Shown piece by piece: positions 1-5,396 of a DNA stretch of 7,139 nucleotides (positions are counted from its first letter, which is position 1; each line of letters opens with the position of its first letter). The DNA lies in the NCBI GenBank assembly GCA_023433855.1, contig JAEYTV010000040.1, positions 1-7,139 of the forward strand, given 5' to 3'. This DNA is from Pseudomonadota bacterium. Lineage in GTDB: Bacteria; Pseudomonadota; Alphaproteobacteria; Rhizobiales; Rhizobiaceae. The position numbers were made by a program, and so were the translations under genes. The notes under the pieces are model-generated. The model ran no database searches. It worked only from the letters and a program-made list of their open reading frames with translations, and had not been told where the DNA came from.

Positions 1-403
1 CTTCCAGTGTTTCTGTCACATGGCTGATGCCGAAGGTGAAGGAGGGAACGATCCTGAGCGTGTTGGCGATTTCGATGCCGGTATAGCGGCCTACGACGCC
101 ACCCCAGATTTCCGCATTGTCGTTGCCACCGAACCGCCCGGCAAGGCCCGCCTCGAGCCCAAGCTGCACCGATCCGAAGCGATAGGGGAAATACTGGTAG
201 CCAAGTCCGACGATCGGGTGGTTCTCATAGCCCACGCCGAATGGATTGGCTGCTTGGTGCATGTTGCCGTCGGCCATTGCGCCGCCGAAAAAGAAGACAG
301 CGTGATCCCGGTCGGCATCCTGGGTATGCGCTACGCCTGCGGCAAGCTGCGACAGCAGCAATCCTCCAAAGAGAGCTACTGGCCATCGCTTTACACCCCC
401 CAT
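1..403 (-). CDS. Outer-membrane beta-barrel protein, 5' part only (runs off left edge)
   Basis: The minus-strand frame stays open from an ATG at 403-401 to the window edge, giving about 134 residues and no stop. Residues 1-26 look like a Sec signal peptide: a short basic start (K5, R6), a hydrophobic run with LFGGLLLSQLAAG, and a likely cleavage site near AGVA or AHTQ. The mature part alternates aromatic/hydrophobic and small/polar residues with many glycines (VFFFGGAMADG, PIVGLGYQYFPYRFG, VQLGLEAGLAGRFGG, IWGGVVGRYTG, IVPSFTFGISH), the usual look of transmembrane beta strands. Placement in the outer membrane is inferred from this. The start was chosen over an in-frame ATG five codons upstream because a perfect GGAGGT lies 5 nt before it. 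The pattern resembles small lipid A deacylase (PagL)-like or Opa-type barrels, but the visible part has no diagnostic catalytic residues, so I assign no function. Confidence 0.72.
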   Translation of the reverse strand, partial: MGGVKRWPVALFGGLLLSQLAAGVAHTQDADRDHAVFFFGGAMADGNMHQAANPFGVGYENHPIVGLGYQYFPYRFGSVQLGLEAGLAGRFGGNDNAEIWGGVVGRYTGIEIANTLRIVPSFTFGISHVTETLE

Positions 404-406
404 ATA

Positions 407-414
407 CCACCTCC
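407..414 (-). promoter_or_regulatory. Strong Shine-Dalgarno for the beta-barrel gene
   Basis: Read on the minus strand this is GGAGGTGG, ending 3 nt before the ATG at 403-401; the GGAGGT core is 5 nt from it. This near-perfect anti-16S match decides the start over the in-frame ATG at 418-416, which would place this site inside the coding region. Confidence 0.6.
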
Positions 415-458
415 GCATCATCACCGGCAAAGCGATAGAGGACGGTACCGGCTCAAGG

Positions 459-478
459 TCATTTCACCTGATATCACC
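459..478 (-). repeat. Tandem 10-bp imperfect repeat, possible regulator site
   Basis: On the minus strand GGTGATATCA is followed directly by GGTGAAATGA; 8 of 10 positions match. The first unit contains the palindrome TGATATCA. One-helical-turn spacing is typical of sites bound by tandem dimers such as OmpR/PhoB-family regulators. It lies 55 nt upstream of the beta-barrel start. A binding role is inference only; a chance repeat of this size is possible. Confidence 0.3.
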
Positions 479-518
479 CGTTTGTTGAAAGTAGGGCCAT
501 CCGTCCGGCGAAAACGAG

Positions 519-1127
519 TTAGGCCAGGTTGGTCTTCCAGCGGCTGGCAATGGGTGCGGCAAGGAACCGTGCCCTTTGCTCCTCCCTCAGGTTCACCGTG
601 AGGCTGGCCAACATCTCCGGGATCAGGACCCGCTCGCCGATGAACGGCTCGTGGCGCACCGCCTCGCCGGGCGACACCATTCCGGCGCGCAGCACCCGGC
701 AATAGATGCCGGGCCGCGCCGCCCGAAAATAGGTCTTGGCGAATTTCGGGTCGCCCATTCTGGCGGCCAAAGTGGCGCATGGCGAGCGCGGGCTCGTCGC
801 TTCAAGCACCACCTCCCGCAGATGGAAGCGATCGCCAACGGCGACGTCGCGATTGTCCAAGCCATCGATCACTAGGTTCTCGCCGAAGGTGCCGAGGGCC
901 AGCTCCCGGCCCAATTCGCTGATCCACCACTCGCGGGTGAGCGAGCCTTCGATCAGAATCGCCTGGTCCGGTCCGCCATGATACTTCGTATTGCAGACAG
1001 CATCGCCGACGAGGCCGAGTTCGTCGATCATCACGGCTGCATTGACAGCCGTCTTGTGGATACCGGTCTTGTAGCTCTTGCCGGGCAGCCTTTCGGGACG
1101 GCCGATGCAGGTGCCTAGAAGTTTCAT
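519..1127 (-). CDS. MOSC domain-containing protein (YiiM-like)
   Basis: This 202-residue protein is a stand-alone MOSC (molybdenum cofactor sulfurase C-terminal) domain of the YiiM type. Visible motifs are KYHGGPDQA (48-56), GTFGENL (79-85), PRSPCATLAAR (113-123) with the conserved cysteine C117, and GIYCRVL (140-146). MOSC proteins bind molybdenum cofactor; E. coli YiiM and YcbX act in detoxifying N-hydroxylated bases such as 6-hydroxylaminopurine. The protein has no signal peptide, so it is probably cytosolic. Its length is slightly below that of E. coli YiiM (about 224 residues), and it has no ferredoxin or flavin domain, so it would need a separate electron donor. The ATG has only a weak GAAGG, 8 nt upstream. 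It is divergent from recR across 52 bp. Family assignment is secure; the substrate is inferred from homologues and not shown here. Confidence 0.88.
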   Translation of the reverse strand: MKLLGTCIGRPERLPGKSYKTGIHKTAVNAAVMIDELGLVGDAVCNTKYHGGPDQAILIEGSLTREWWISELGRELALGTFGENLVIDGLDNRDVAVGDRFHLREVVLEATSPRSPCATLAARMGDPKFAKTYFRAARPGIYCRVLRAGMVSPGEAVRHEPFIGERVLIPEMLASLTVNLREEQRARFLAAPIASRWKTNLA

Positions 1128-1179
1128 CAGAGAGGCCTTCGTGATTCCGTTTCTATGACATATCGGTTAAAGGGACTGC
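1128..1179. promoter_or_regulatory. Divergent intergenic region, MOSC gene / recR
   Basis: These 52 bp separate the start codons of the MOSC gene (minus) and recR (plus), so promoters for both must lie here or extend into the coding regions. AGGGA at 1171-1175, 4 nt before the recR ATG, serves as its ribosome binding site. I found no sigma-70-type -35/-10 pair good enough to call on either strand. Confidence 0.4.
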
Positions 1180-1785
1180 ATGGCAAAGCGAGTCACCGGT
1201 CCTGAAATCGAAAAACTCATCCAGCTCCTGGCGAAGGTTCCGGGTCTTGGACCCCGCTCCGCGCGGCGAGCGGCACTGCACCTGATCAAGAAGAAGGACC
1301 AGTTGCTCGGGCCTCTCGGCCACGCGATGGGCGAAGCGTATGACAAAGTCAAAGTGTGTTCGCGCTGCGGTAATGTCGACACGGTCGATCCTTGTACCGT
1401 TTGCACCGACATTCGCCGTGACCAGTCTGTCGTCATCGTGGTCGAGGATGTGTCCGACCTTTGGGCACTGGAGCGGGCGAGCGCTCTCAACGCGGCGTAC
1501 CACGTGCTCGGCGGCACCCTCTCCCCCCTTGACGGCATTGGCCCTGACGATCTCAACATCCGCGGGCTCATTGATCGGGTCGGCCAGGGTGGCATCCGGG
1601 AGATCATCATTGCCGTCAACGCTACGGTCGAGGGGCAGACGACTGCCCACTACATTACCGACCAGTTGGCGGGGCTCGACGTGAAGATCACGCGGCTGGC
1701 GCATGGAGTTCCCGTCGGCGGCGAACTTGATTATCTCGACGAGGGCACGTTGACGGCCGCGTTGAGGGCCAGGACCGCGATCTAG
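1180..1785 (+). CDS. recR: Recombination mediator protein RecR
   Basis: RecR works with RecO (and RecF) to load RecA on single-stranded DNA coated with SSB, in gap repair. The 201-residue length is typical. Domains in order are a helix-hairpin-helix with [11 protein letters not shown] at 20-30; a C4 zinc finger (C60, C63, C72, C75, in CSRCG and PCTVC); a Toprim domain from about 83, with VVIVVED and acidic E89, then YHVLGG at 107-112 and AVNAT at 145-149; and the C-terminal [19 protein letters not shown] segment (173-191), a strong family signature. The ATG has AGGGA 4 nt upstream, and the protein begins with the common [24 protein letters not shown] pattern. No dnaX or ybaB lies directly upstream, unlike in many bacteria. 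A transglycosylase gene follows after 10 bp, suggesting co-transcription. Confidence 0.98.
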   Translation: MAKRVTGPEIEKLIQLLAKVPGLGPRSARRAALHLIKKKDQLLGPLGHAMGEAYDKVKVCSRCGNVDTVDPCTVCTDIRRDQSVVIVVEDVSDLWALERASALNAAYHVLGGTLSPLDGIGPDDLNIRGLIDRVGQGGIREIIIAVNATVEGQTTAHYITDQLAGLDVKITRLAHGVPVGGELDYLDEGTLTAALRARTAI

Positions 1786-1795
1786 GGGTGATAGG

Positions 1796-3070
1796 ATGAA
1801 GACGCGCAGCCTCGCAGGTACCATCGGGCTTCATCGTTTGGCCATCATGTTGCTCGTGACGGCGGGACTGGTCCTCCCCGTGACCGCCGCCGCGCAGAAC
1901 AAACCCGACGTGGAGAGGCAATTTCGTCAGTGGATCTCCCGTGATCTTGCTCCGCAGGCGAAGAGAGCCGGCGTATCGGACATGACGCTGAAAGCCGCAT
2001 TCGCGGGGGTGACCTTGAACTGGAACCTGCCGGACCTCGTCCCACCCGGGGCCCCGGTGCCTGAGCGACAGGACCAGAGCCAAGCCGAATTTTCCTCGCC
2101 GGGATCCTATTTCTCCGAGAAACGCCTGCAGGGGCTGGCAGCAACCGGGCGATCGCTCTACGCACAGCATGCAGCAACCCTGAAACGGATCGAAGCCACC
2201 TACGGCGTGCCCGGCGAGGTCGTCGTGGCCATCTGGGGTCGCGAATCCGGCTTCGGTCGTGCCAAGCTCCCTTATTCCGCCATAGAGGTGCTCGCAACAA
2301 AGGCCTTCATGTCCACCCGGAAGGACATGTTCCGCGAGGAACTGCTCGCGGCGCTGAAGATGATCGAGCGCGGTGATGTCGACTCCGCCTCGATGAAAGG
2401 ATCCTGGGCGGGAGCACTCGGTCAGCCTCAGTTCATGCCCTCGAGCTATCTGAAATACGCGGTCGACTTCGACCGGAACGGCCATCCTGACATCTGGAAC
2501 TCGGTACCGGATTCACTTGCCTCGATTGCTCACTATCTGCAGAAGGAAGGTTGGCAGAAGGGCCGTGACTGGGGGTTCGAGGTCGCCATCCCCGAGAGCG
2601 TGTCCTGCGCCCAGGAGGGGCCGGACAAGGCACAGCCGATTTCCGCCTGGGCGGCGAAGGGGATTGCGCGGGTGTCCGGCAAGCCGTTTCCGGCTGGCGA
2701 ACTCGCGGCGGACGGGATGATGCTTGTGCCGGCCGGCCGGCACGGCCCGCAATTCCTCGTTACTCCCAACTTCTACGTGCTGAAGGCGTACAACAATTCC
2801 GATCTGTATGCCCTGTTTATCGGCAACCTGGCGGACCGGATCGCTTACGGCGCCGGCCCGTTCAGCGGTTCCTGGGGCAATGTCGGCAAGATGCTGCGCT
2901 CCGACGTGCTGGCAATGCAGAAAGGGCTGGTGTCCAAGGGCTATGACGTGGGCAAGGTAGACGGGTTGCCAGGCTACAAGACACGCCGCTCGCTTGGGGA
3001 TTGGCAATCGAAGAACCGGCTTCGCCCGACCTGCTACCCCGATGTATCCCTCAAGGGAAAGATCCGGTAG
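1796..3070 (+). CDS. Exported lytic murein transglycosylase, MltB family
   Basis: This 424-residue enzyme should cleave the MurNAc-GlcNAc bond of peptidoglycan with formation of 1,6-anhydroMurNAc, acting in the periplasm. A Sec signal peptide spans residues 1-34 (basic start, core LAIMLLVTAGLVLPV, cleavage near TAAAQ/N). There is no lipobox cysteine, so it is a soluble MltB-like form and not a lipoprotein. The SLT_2/MltB catalytic domain runs from about 38 to 345: the catalytic glutamate is E150 in IWGRESGFG, followed by GALGQPQFMPSSY (206-218) and YNNSDLYAL (332-340), all family hallmarks. Residues about 364-424 form a peptidoglycan-binding domain of the PG_binding_1 type (MLRSDVLAMQKGLVSKGYD, KVDG). 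A GGGGTGA just after the recR stop is its ribosome binding site, which points to an operon with recR. The stop codon abuts the stop of the convergent acetyltransferase gene with no space between. Confidence 0.95.
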   Translation: MKTRSLAGTIGLHRLAIMLLVTAGLVLPVTAAAQNKPDVERQFRQWISRDLAPQAKRAGVSDMTLKAAFAGVTLNWNLPDLVPPGAPVPERQDQSQAEFSSPGSYFSEKRLQGLAATGRSLYAQHAATLKRIEATYGVPGEVVVAIWGRESGFGRAKLPYSAIEVLATKAFMSTRKDMFREELLAALKMIERGDVDSASMKGSWAGALGQPQFMPSSYLKYAVDFDRNGHPDIWNSVPDSLASIAHYLQKEGWQKGRDWGFEVAIPESVSCAQEGPDKAQPISAWAAKGIARVSGKPFPAGELAADGMMLVPAGRHGPQFLVTPNFYVLKAYNNSDLYALFIGNLADRIAYGAGPFSGSWGNVGKMLRSDVLAMQKGLVSKGYDVGKVDGLPGYKTRRSLGDWQSKNRLRPTCYPDVSLKGKIR

Positions 3071-3526
3071 TCAAAGATCCCGCTTCAACCCCTCATGGCT
3101 CGCGACGAAACCGAGCCTTTCATAGAAGCGGATCGCGTCCGCCCGCCTTTTGTCGGACGTGAGCTGAACAAGGCCGCAGCCACGTTCAGCTGCTTTCAGG
3201 ACCGCCCATTCGATGAACTGGGACCCCAGACCGGCGCCACGTGCGTCTGCGGCGACCCGAACACTCTCGATCTGTCCGCGCCACATGCCAGTACGCGACA
3301 GACCGGGAATGAAGCTTAGCTGCAGACAGCCGACTACCTGGCCCTCTTCATTGACGGCGACGGAGAGCAGCTGGTTGCCGTCTCCGTCGATCGCGGCGAA
3401 GGCTTCTTCATACCGAGGGTCGAGATGATCGCCGGCAATCTCGCGGGAACGGCCAAGCGAGTCCTCAGCCAGGAGGCGGACTATCGCAGGCAGGTCGGAA
3501 CGGGTGGCCTTACGGAAGGAAATCAT
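3071..3526 (-). CDS. GNAT-family N-acetyltransferase
   Basis: This 151-residue protein is a single GNAT domain, which would move an acetyl group from acetyl-CoA to an amine. It opens with the typical ISFRKATRSDLPAIVRLLAED. Motif A with the acetyl-CoA pyrophosphate loop is VRVAADARGAGLGSQFIEWA (89-108, loop R96-G101), and motif B is AIRFYERLGFVAS (131-143). The substrate cannot be read from sequence. I start it at ATG 3526-3524; the frame is open upstream to 3598, but that extension overlaps the end of the exporter gene and precedes the natural GNAT N-terminus. Only 4 nt separate it from the exporter stop (minus order: TGA, GCCT, ATG), with no clear ribosome binding site, so translational coupling to the exporter is likely. 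Its stop directly abuts that of the plus-strand transglycosylase gene. Confidence 0.92.
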   Translation of the reverse strand: MISFRKATRSDLPAIVRLLAEDSLGRSREIAGDHLDPRYEEAFAAIDGDGNQLLSVAVNEEGQVVGCLQLSFIPGLSRTGMWRGQIESVRVAADARGAGLGSQFIEWAVLKAAERGCGLVQLTSDKRRADAIRFYERLGFVASHEGLKRDL

Positions 3527-3530
3527 AGGC

Positions 3531-5162
3531 TCAGTGATGCAGGTCGATGGGGGACTTGTGGATGATGTCGGAGCGGGGCGGGATCGTCTGTCGCTCAATC
3601 ATGCGGTGAACGCGTGGACCCTGCTCTCCCCGATGAAGCGCGCGGATCGCATCCCAGACCTCGGCATCCGCCTGGGTCCTGCGCTGATTGTGCCGCACGT
3701 AGTCGGCCCAGGTGGCGGTGTGATAGGTCTCCGTCCAGACTTCCGGACGTTCGAGATCACGCATCAGCGCCCATTGCCGCGCCCCATCCCGAATGCGGAT
3801 GCGGCGGCGGCGGGACATCAGGGACAGGAATTCGGGAATGTCCTCATCGGCTATCGTGTAGTCGACCAGGGACACGATGGGGCCGCTGCGCGGCTGCAGG
3901 TCCAGCATGAGCGATGGCACGTTGAACCGGTTCAAAGGATCGAGGTTGAGGTCCCCGAGCTGCGGCAGCGGCAGCCGAAGGCCAATCATCGCACCGATCA
4001 ACATGGCAAGGCTTGAGCATGTGAGCGCGATCGAGACGCCGAACCCTTCGGACAGGACACCCCATAGCCAGCTCCCGGCAGCGATGCCCCCGAAGGTCGC
4101 AGTCTGGTAGAACGAAAGCGCCCGCCCGACGACCCAGCGCGGCGTCGAGAGCTGCACGGTCGTATTGAAGAGCGAAAGGGCCATCACCCAACAGGCGCCC
4201 GGAATAAGAAGCGCAAGGGTCGTCGCCCATGTACTGGAGCTCAGTGCGATGAGCGAAGCACTGGCTGCAAAGCCGAGGAACGACAGCCGCACGATCGATT
4301 CACTCGATAACAATTCCCTCAGCCGCGCATTTGCCATGGCCCCGGCGATCGCCCCGACGCCGAACGCGCCCAACATGATGCCGTAGGTCAGGGGTCCACC
4401 TGCCACGAGATCCCGGGCAACGATTGGCAGGAGAGCGAGGATCGCGCTTGCCGAGATGCCGAAGATCAGGCTGCGCAGCAGCACGTTGAGGATGTTCGGC
4501 GACATCGCGACATAACCCATGCCTGCAGACAATGCCCTCAGCAATGTCTCGCGCGGCAAGGCATCGTCCCTGGTTTTCGGCTTCCAGCGCAACAGAGCGT
4601 AGATCAGTGCAAAATAGCTGCAGGCATTGACTGCAAAGGCAGCTGCAGCGCCGGCGGCCGCGACGATCGCCCCGCCGATAGCCGGGCCGAGGCTGCGGGT
4701 GATGTTGAACCCGACGCTGTTGATCGTCACCGCCGCCGGCAGAACCTCTCGCGGTACCATGTCGCCGACGGAGGCCTGCCACGAGGGATTGTTAAGTGCC
4801 ACTCCGCAGCCGAGCAGGAAGGTGAAGGCCAACAGCAGCCACGGCGTCAGAAGGCCAAGGAAGGCAAAGACCGTCAGGGCGACCGAAACAACAAGCATGA
4901 AAGCCTGTGCCGTCAACATGAGGCTCCGCCGATTGAAGTTGTCCGCCAAAGCCCCTGCAATCAGGGAGAAAAGCATGATCGGTGCGGCCGTGGATGCCTG
5001 CACCAGCGCCACCATGTCCTGCGAGTTGCTGATGGACGTCATCATCCAGGCAGCACCCACCGCCTGGATCAAACTGCCAAAGTTGGAGGCGAGGCTGGCG
5101 ATCCAGATGGTCCTGAACGTTTGGTGCCGGAAAGGAGCCAGGGTCGATATCCGGTCGGGCAC
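3531..5162 (-). CDS. MFS exporter (MFS_3/EntS-like) with C-terminal soluble domain
   Basis: This 543-residue protein is a major facilitator transporter of the inner membrane, probably a proton-driven efflux pump. Residues 1-400 contain about 12 hydrophobic segments. A motif-A-like loop is GALADNFNRRSLML (70-83), and SLGPAIGGAIVAAAGAAAAFAVN (157-179) matches the MFS_3 (transmembrane secretion effector)/EntS-type subgroup. Residues about 425-525 are soluble and resemble an antibiotic-biosynthesis-monooxygenase (ABM)-like alpha/beta barrel: VDYTIADEDIPEFLSLMSRR, RIRDGARQWALMRDLERP, VWTETYHTATWADYVRHNQR. Known MFS_3 proteins share this fusion, and its role is unclear. The start is GTG at 5162-5160, chosen because CGAGGA lies 5 nt upstream and the next in-frame ATG (residue 40) would remove the first helix. 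It is the first gene of a pair with the acetyltransferase. The transported compound is unknown. Confidence 0.92.
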   Translation of the reverse strand: MPDRISTLAPFRHQTFRTIWIASLASNFGSLIQAVGAAWMMTSISNSQDMVALVQASTAAPIMLFSLIAGALADNFNRRSLMLTAQAFMLVVSVALTVFAFLGLLTPWLLLAFTFLLGCGVALNNPSWQASVGDMVPREVLPAAVTINSVGFNITRSLGPAIGGAIVAAAGAAAAFAVNACSYFALIYALLRWKPKTRDDALPRETLLRALSAGMGYVAMSPNILNVLLRSLIFGISASAILALLPIVARDLVAGGPLTYGIMLGAFGVGAIAGAMANARLRELLSSESIVRLSFLGFAASASLIALSSSTWATTLALLIPGACWVMALSLFNTTVQLSTPRWVVGRALSFYQTATFGGIAAGSWLWGVLSEGFGVSIALTCSSLAMLIGAMIGLRLPLPQLGDLNLDPLNRFNVPSLMLDLQPRSGPIVSLVDYTIADEDIPEFLSLMSRRRRIRIRDGARQWALMRDLERPEVWTETYHTATWADYVRHNQRRTQADAEVWDAIRALHRGEQGPRVHRMIERQTIPPRSDIIHKSPIDLHH

Positions 5163-5195
5163 GTTAATCCTCGTTCTTTCATTCCTCGCCTCAAA

Positions 5196-5208
5196 CGGTT
5201 ATAGACCG
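5196..5208 (-). promoter_or_regulatory. Candidate -10 of the exporter gene inside a short dyad
   Basis: On the minus strand TATAAC (5203-5198) is a fair -10 hexamer, 35 nt upstream of the exporter GTG. It sits inside a dyad CGGT-N5-ACCG, which could be an operator. The -35 at the right distance (about CTGGTA) is poor, so this is a weak call. Confidence 0.25.
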
Positions 5209-5253
5209 GGCAAGCTCAAATACCAGCGGCCGGCGGAAAGAAAGGGGCAACTC

Positions 5254-5282
5254 TTGCAATCCACGGGCCGAGAGCGTATATG
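5254..5282 (+). promoter_or_regulatory. Candidate sigma-70 promoter for the rimP-nusA operon
   Basis: TTGCAA (5254-5259) and TATATG (5277-5282) are separated by an ideal 17 bp; each matches the consensus at 4 of 6 positions. Transcription would start near 5289, about 108 nt before the rimP ATG and about 20 nt before the terminator hairpin. The -10 overlaps a small inverted repeat, ATATG-N5-CATAT (5278-5292). Confidence 0.5.
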
Positions 5283-5308
5283 CGAGCCATATTCTTGATC
5301 GTCCGATG

Positions 5309-5340
5309 AAGAGTGGGCCCGACCGGACCCGCTCTTTTTT
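5309..5340 (+). terminator. Intrinsic terminator upstream of rimP
   Basis: The left arm AAGAGTGGG (5309-5317) pairs with CCCGCTCTT (5328-5336), giving nine pairs with a single G-T wobble. Two further C-G pairs form inside after one mismatch (5319-5320 with 5325-5326), leaving a GACC tetraloop. The 3' arm merges into six T at 5335-5340. The hairpin is strong, the T run is clean and the orientation is plus. It could alternatively end transcription entering from upstream on the plus strand, but no plus-strand gene lies upstream within 2 kb. Confidence 0.8.
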
Positions 5341-5359
5341 GTTAGGCGACCGCTCCATG

Positions 5360-5377
5360 CTCGACCTTCGCGTCGAG
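5360..5377 (+). promoter_or_regulatory. Stem-loop in rimP 5' UTR
   Basis: CTCGAC (5360-5365) pairs perfectly with GTCGAG (5372-5377) around a six-base loop, CTTCGC. It ends 10 nt before the rimP Shine-Dalgarno and has no T tract, so it is not a terminator. It could act on mRNA stability or ribosome access, or be incidental. Confidence 0.35.
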
Positions 5378-5396
5378 ACAACAAACCGGAGAGCAT

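Larger units (their letters stand above)
404..518. other. Intergenic gap upstream of the beta-barrel gene
   Basis: These 115 bp separate the MOSC gene stop from the beta-barrel start, both on the minus strand. They should hold the beta-barrel promoter unless the two genes are co-transcribed. I see no convincing -35/-10 pair: a TTGAGC at 455-450 (minus) has no good -10 at 16-18 bp. I see no intrinsic terminator after the MOSC gene. The one clear structure is a tandem decamer at 459-478, listed separately. Confidence 0.5.
5289..5396 (+). promoter_or_regulatory. rimP leader, putative transcription attenuator
   Basis: This is the untranslated region before rimP as bounded by the candidate promoter. 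It carries a complete intrinsic terminator (5309-5340) that ends 56 nt before the rimP start, with no gene between promoter and terminator for it to end. A rimP leader with a Rho-independent terminator at its 3' end has been predicted by others in alpha- and gammaproteobacteria upstream of rimP-nusA-infB, and this locus fits that description. Downstream are a second stem-loop (5360-5377) and GGAGAG at 5388-5393, the rimP ribosome binding site. The true 5' end is uncertain. No tRNA-fMet gene is present upstream, unlike in the E. coli metY-rimP-nusA operon. What signal would control readthrough cannot be read from the sequence. Confidence 0.65.

Noticed and set aside
20..601. Plus-strand open frame of 193 codons across the beta-barrel gene and the gap
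   Set aside because: It is antisense to a gene with a signal peptide and strong ribosome binding site, its protein is low in hydrophobic order and resembles no family, and it runs into the MOSC gene.
1153..1824. Minus-strand open frame of 223 codons covering all of recR
   Set aside because: Antisense shadow of a secure recR in high-GC DNA; no recognisable domain.
1688..2485. Minus-strand open frame of 265 codons inside the transglycosylase gene
   Set aside because: Opposite the catalytic domain of a clear MltB-family gene; Arg/His/Gly-rich shadow composition.
3527..3598. 24-codon N-terminal extension of the acetyltransferase
   Set aside because: It overlaps the end of the exporter and is Ser/Pro/Thr/Arg-rich, while the GNAT fold begins at the ATG 3526-3524.
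4627..5298. Plus-strand open frame of 223 codons reaching into the rimP leader
   Set aside because: Mostly antisense to the exporter; Ala/Lys/Thr-rich with no domain. It would be the only gene ended by the terminator at 5309, but coding evidence is lacking.
5163..5396. Searched for a tRNA-fMet (metY) as in the E. coli rimP-nusA operon
   Set aside because: No cloverleaf, T-loop GTTCGA-type sequence or CCA end is present.
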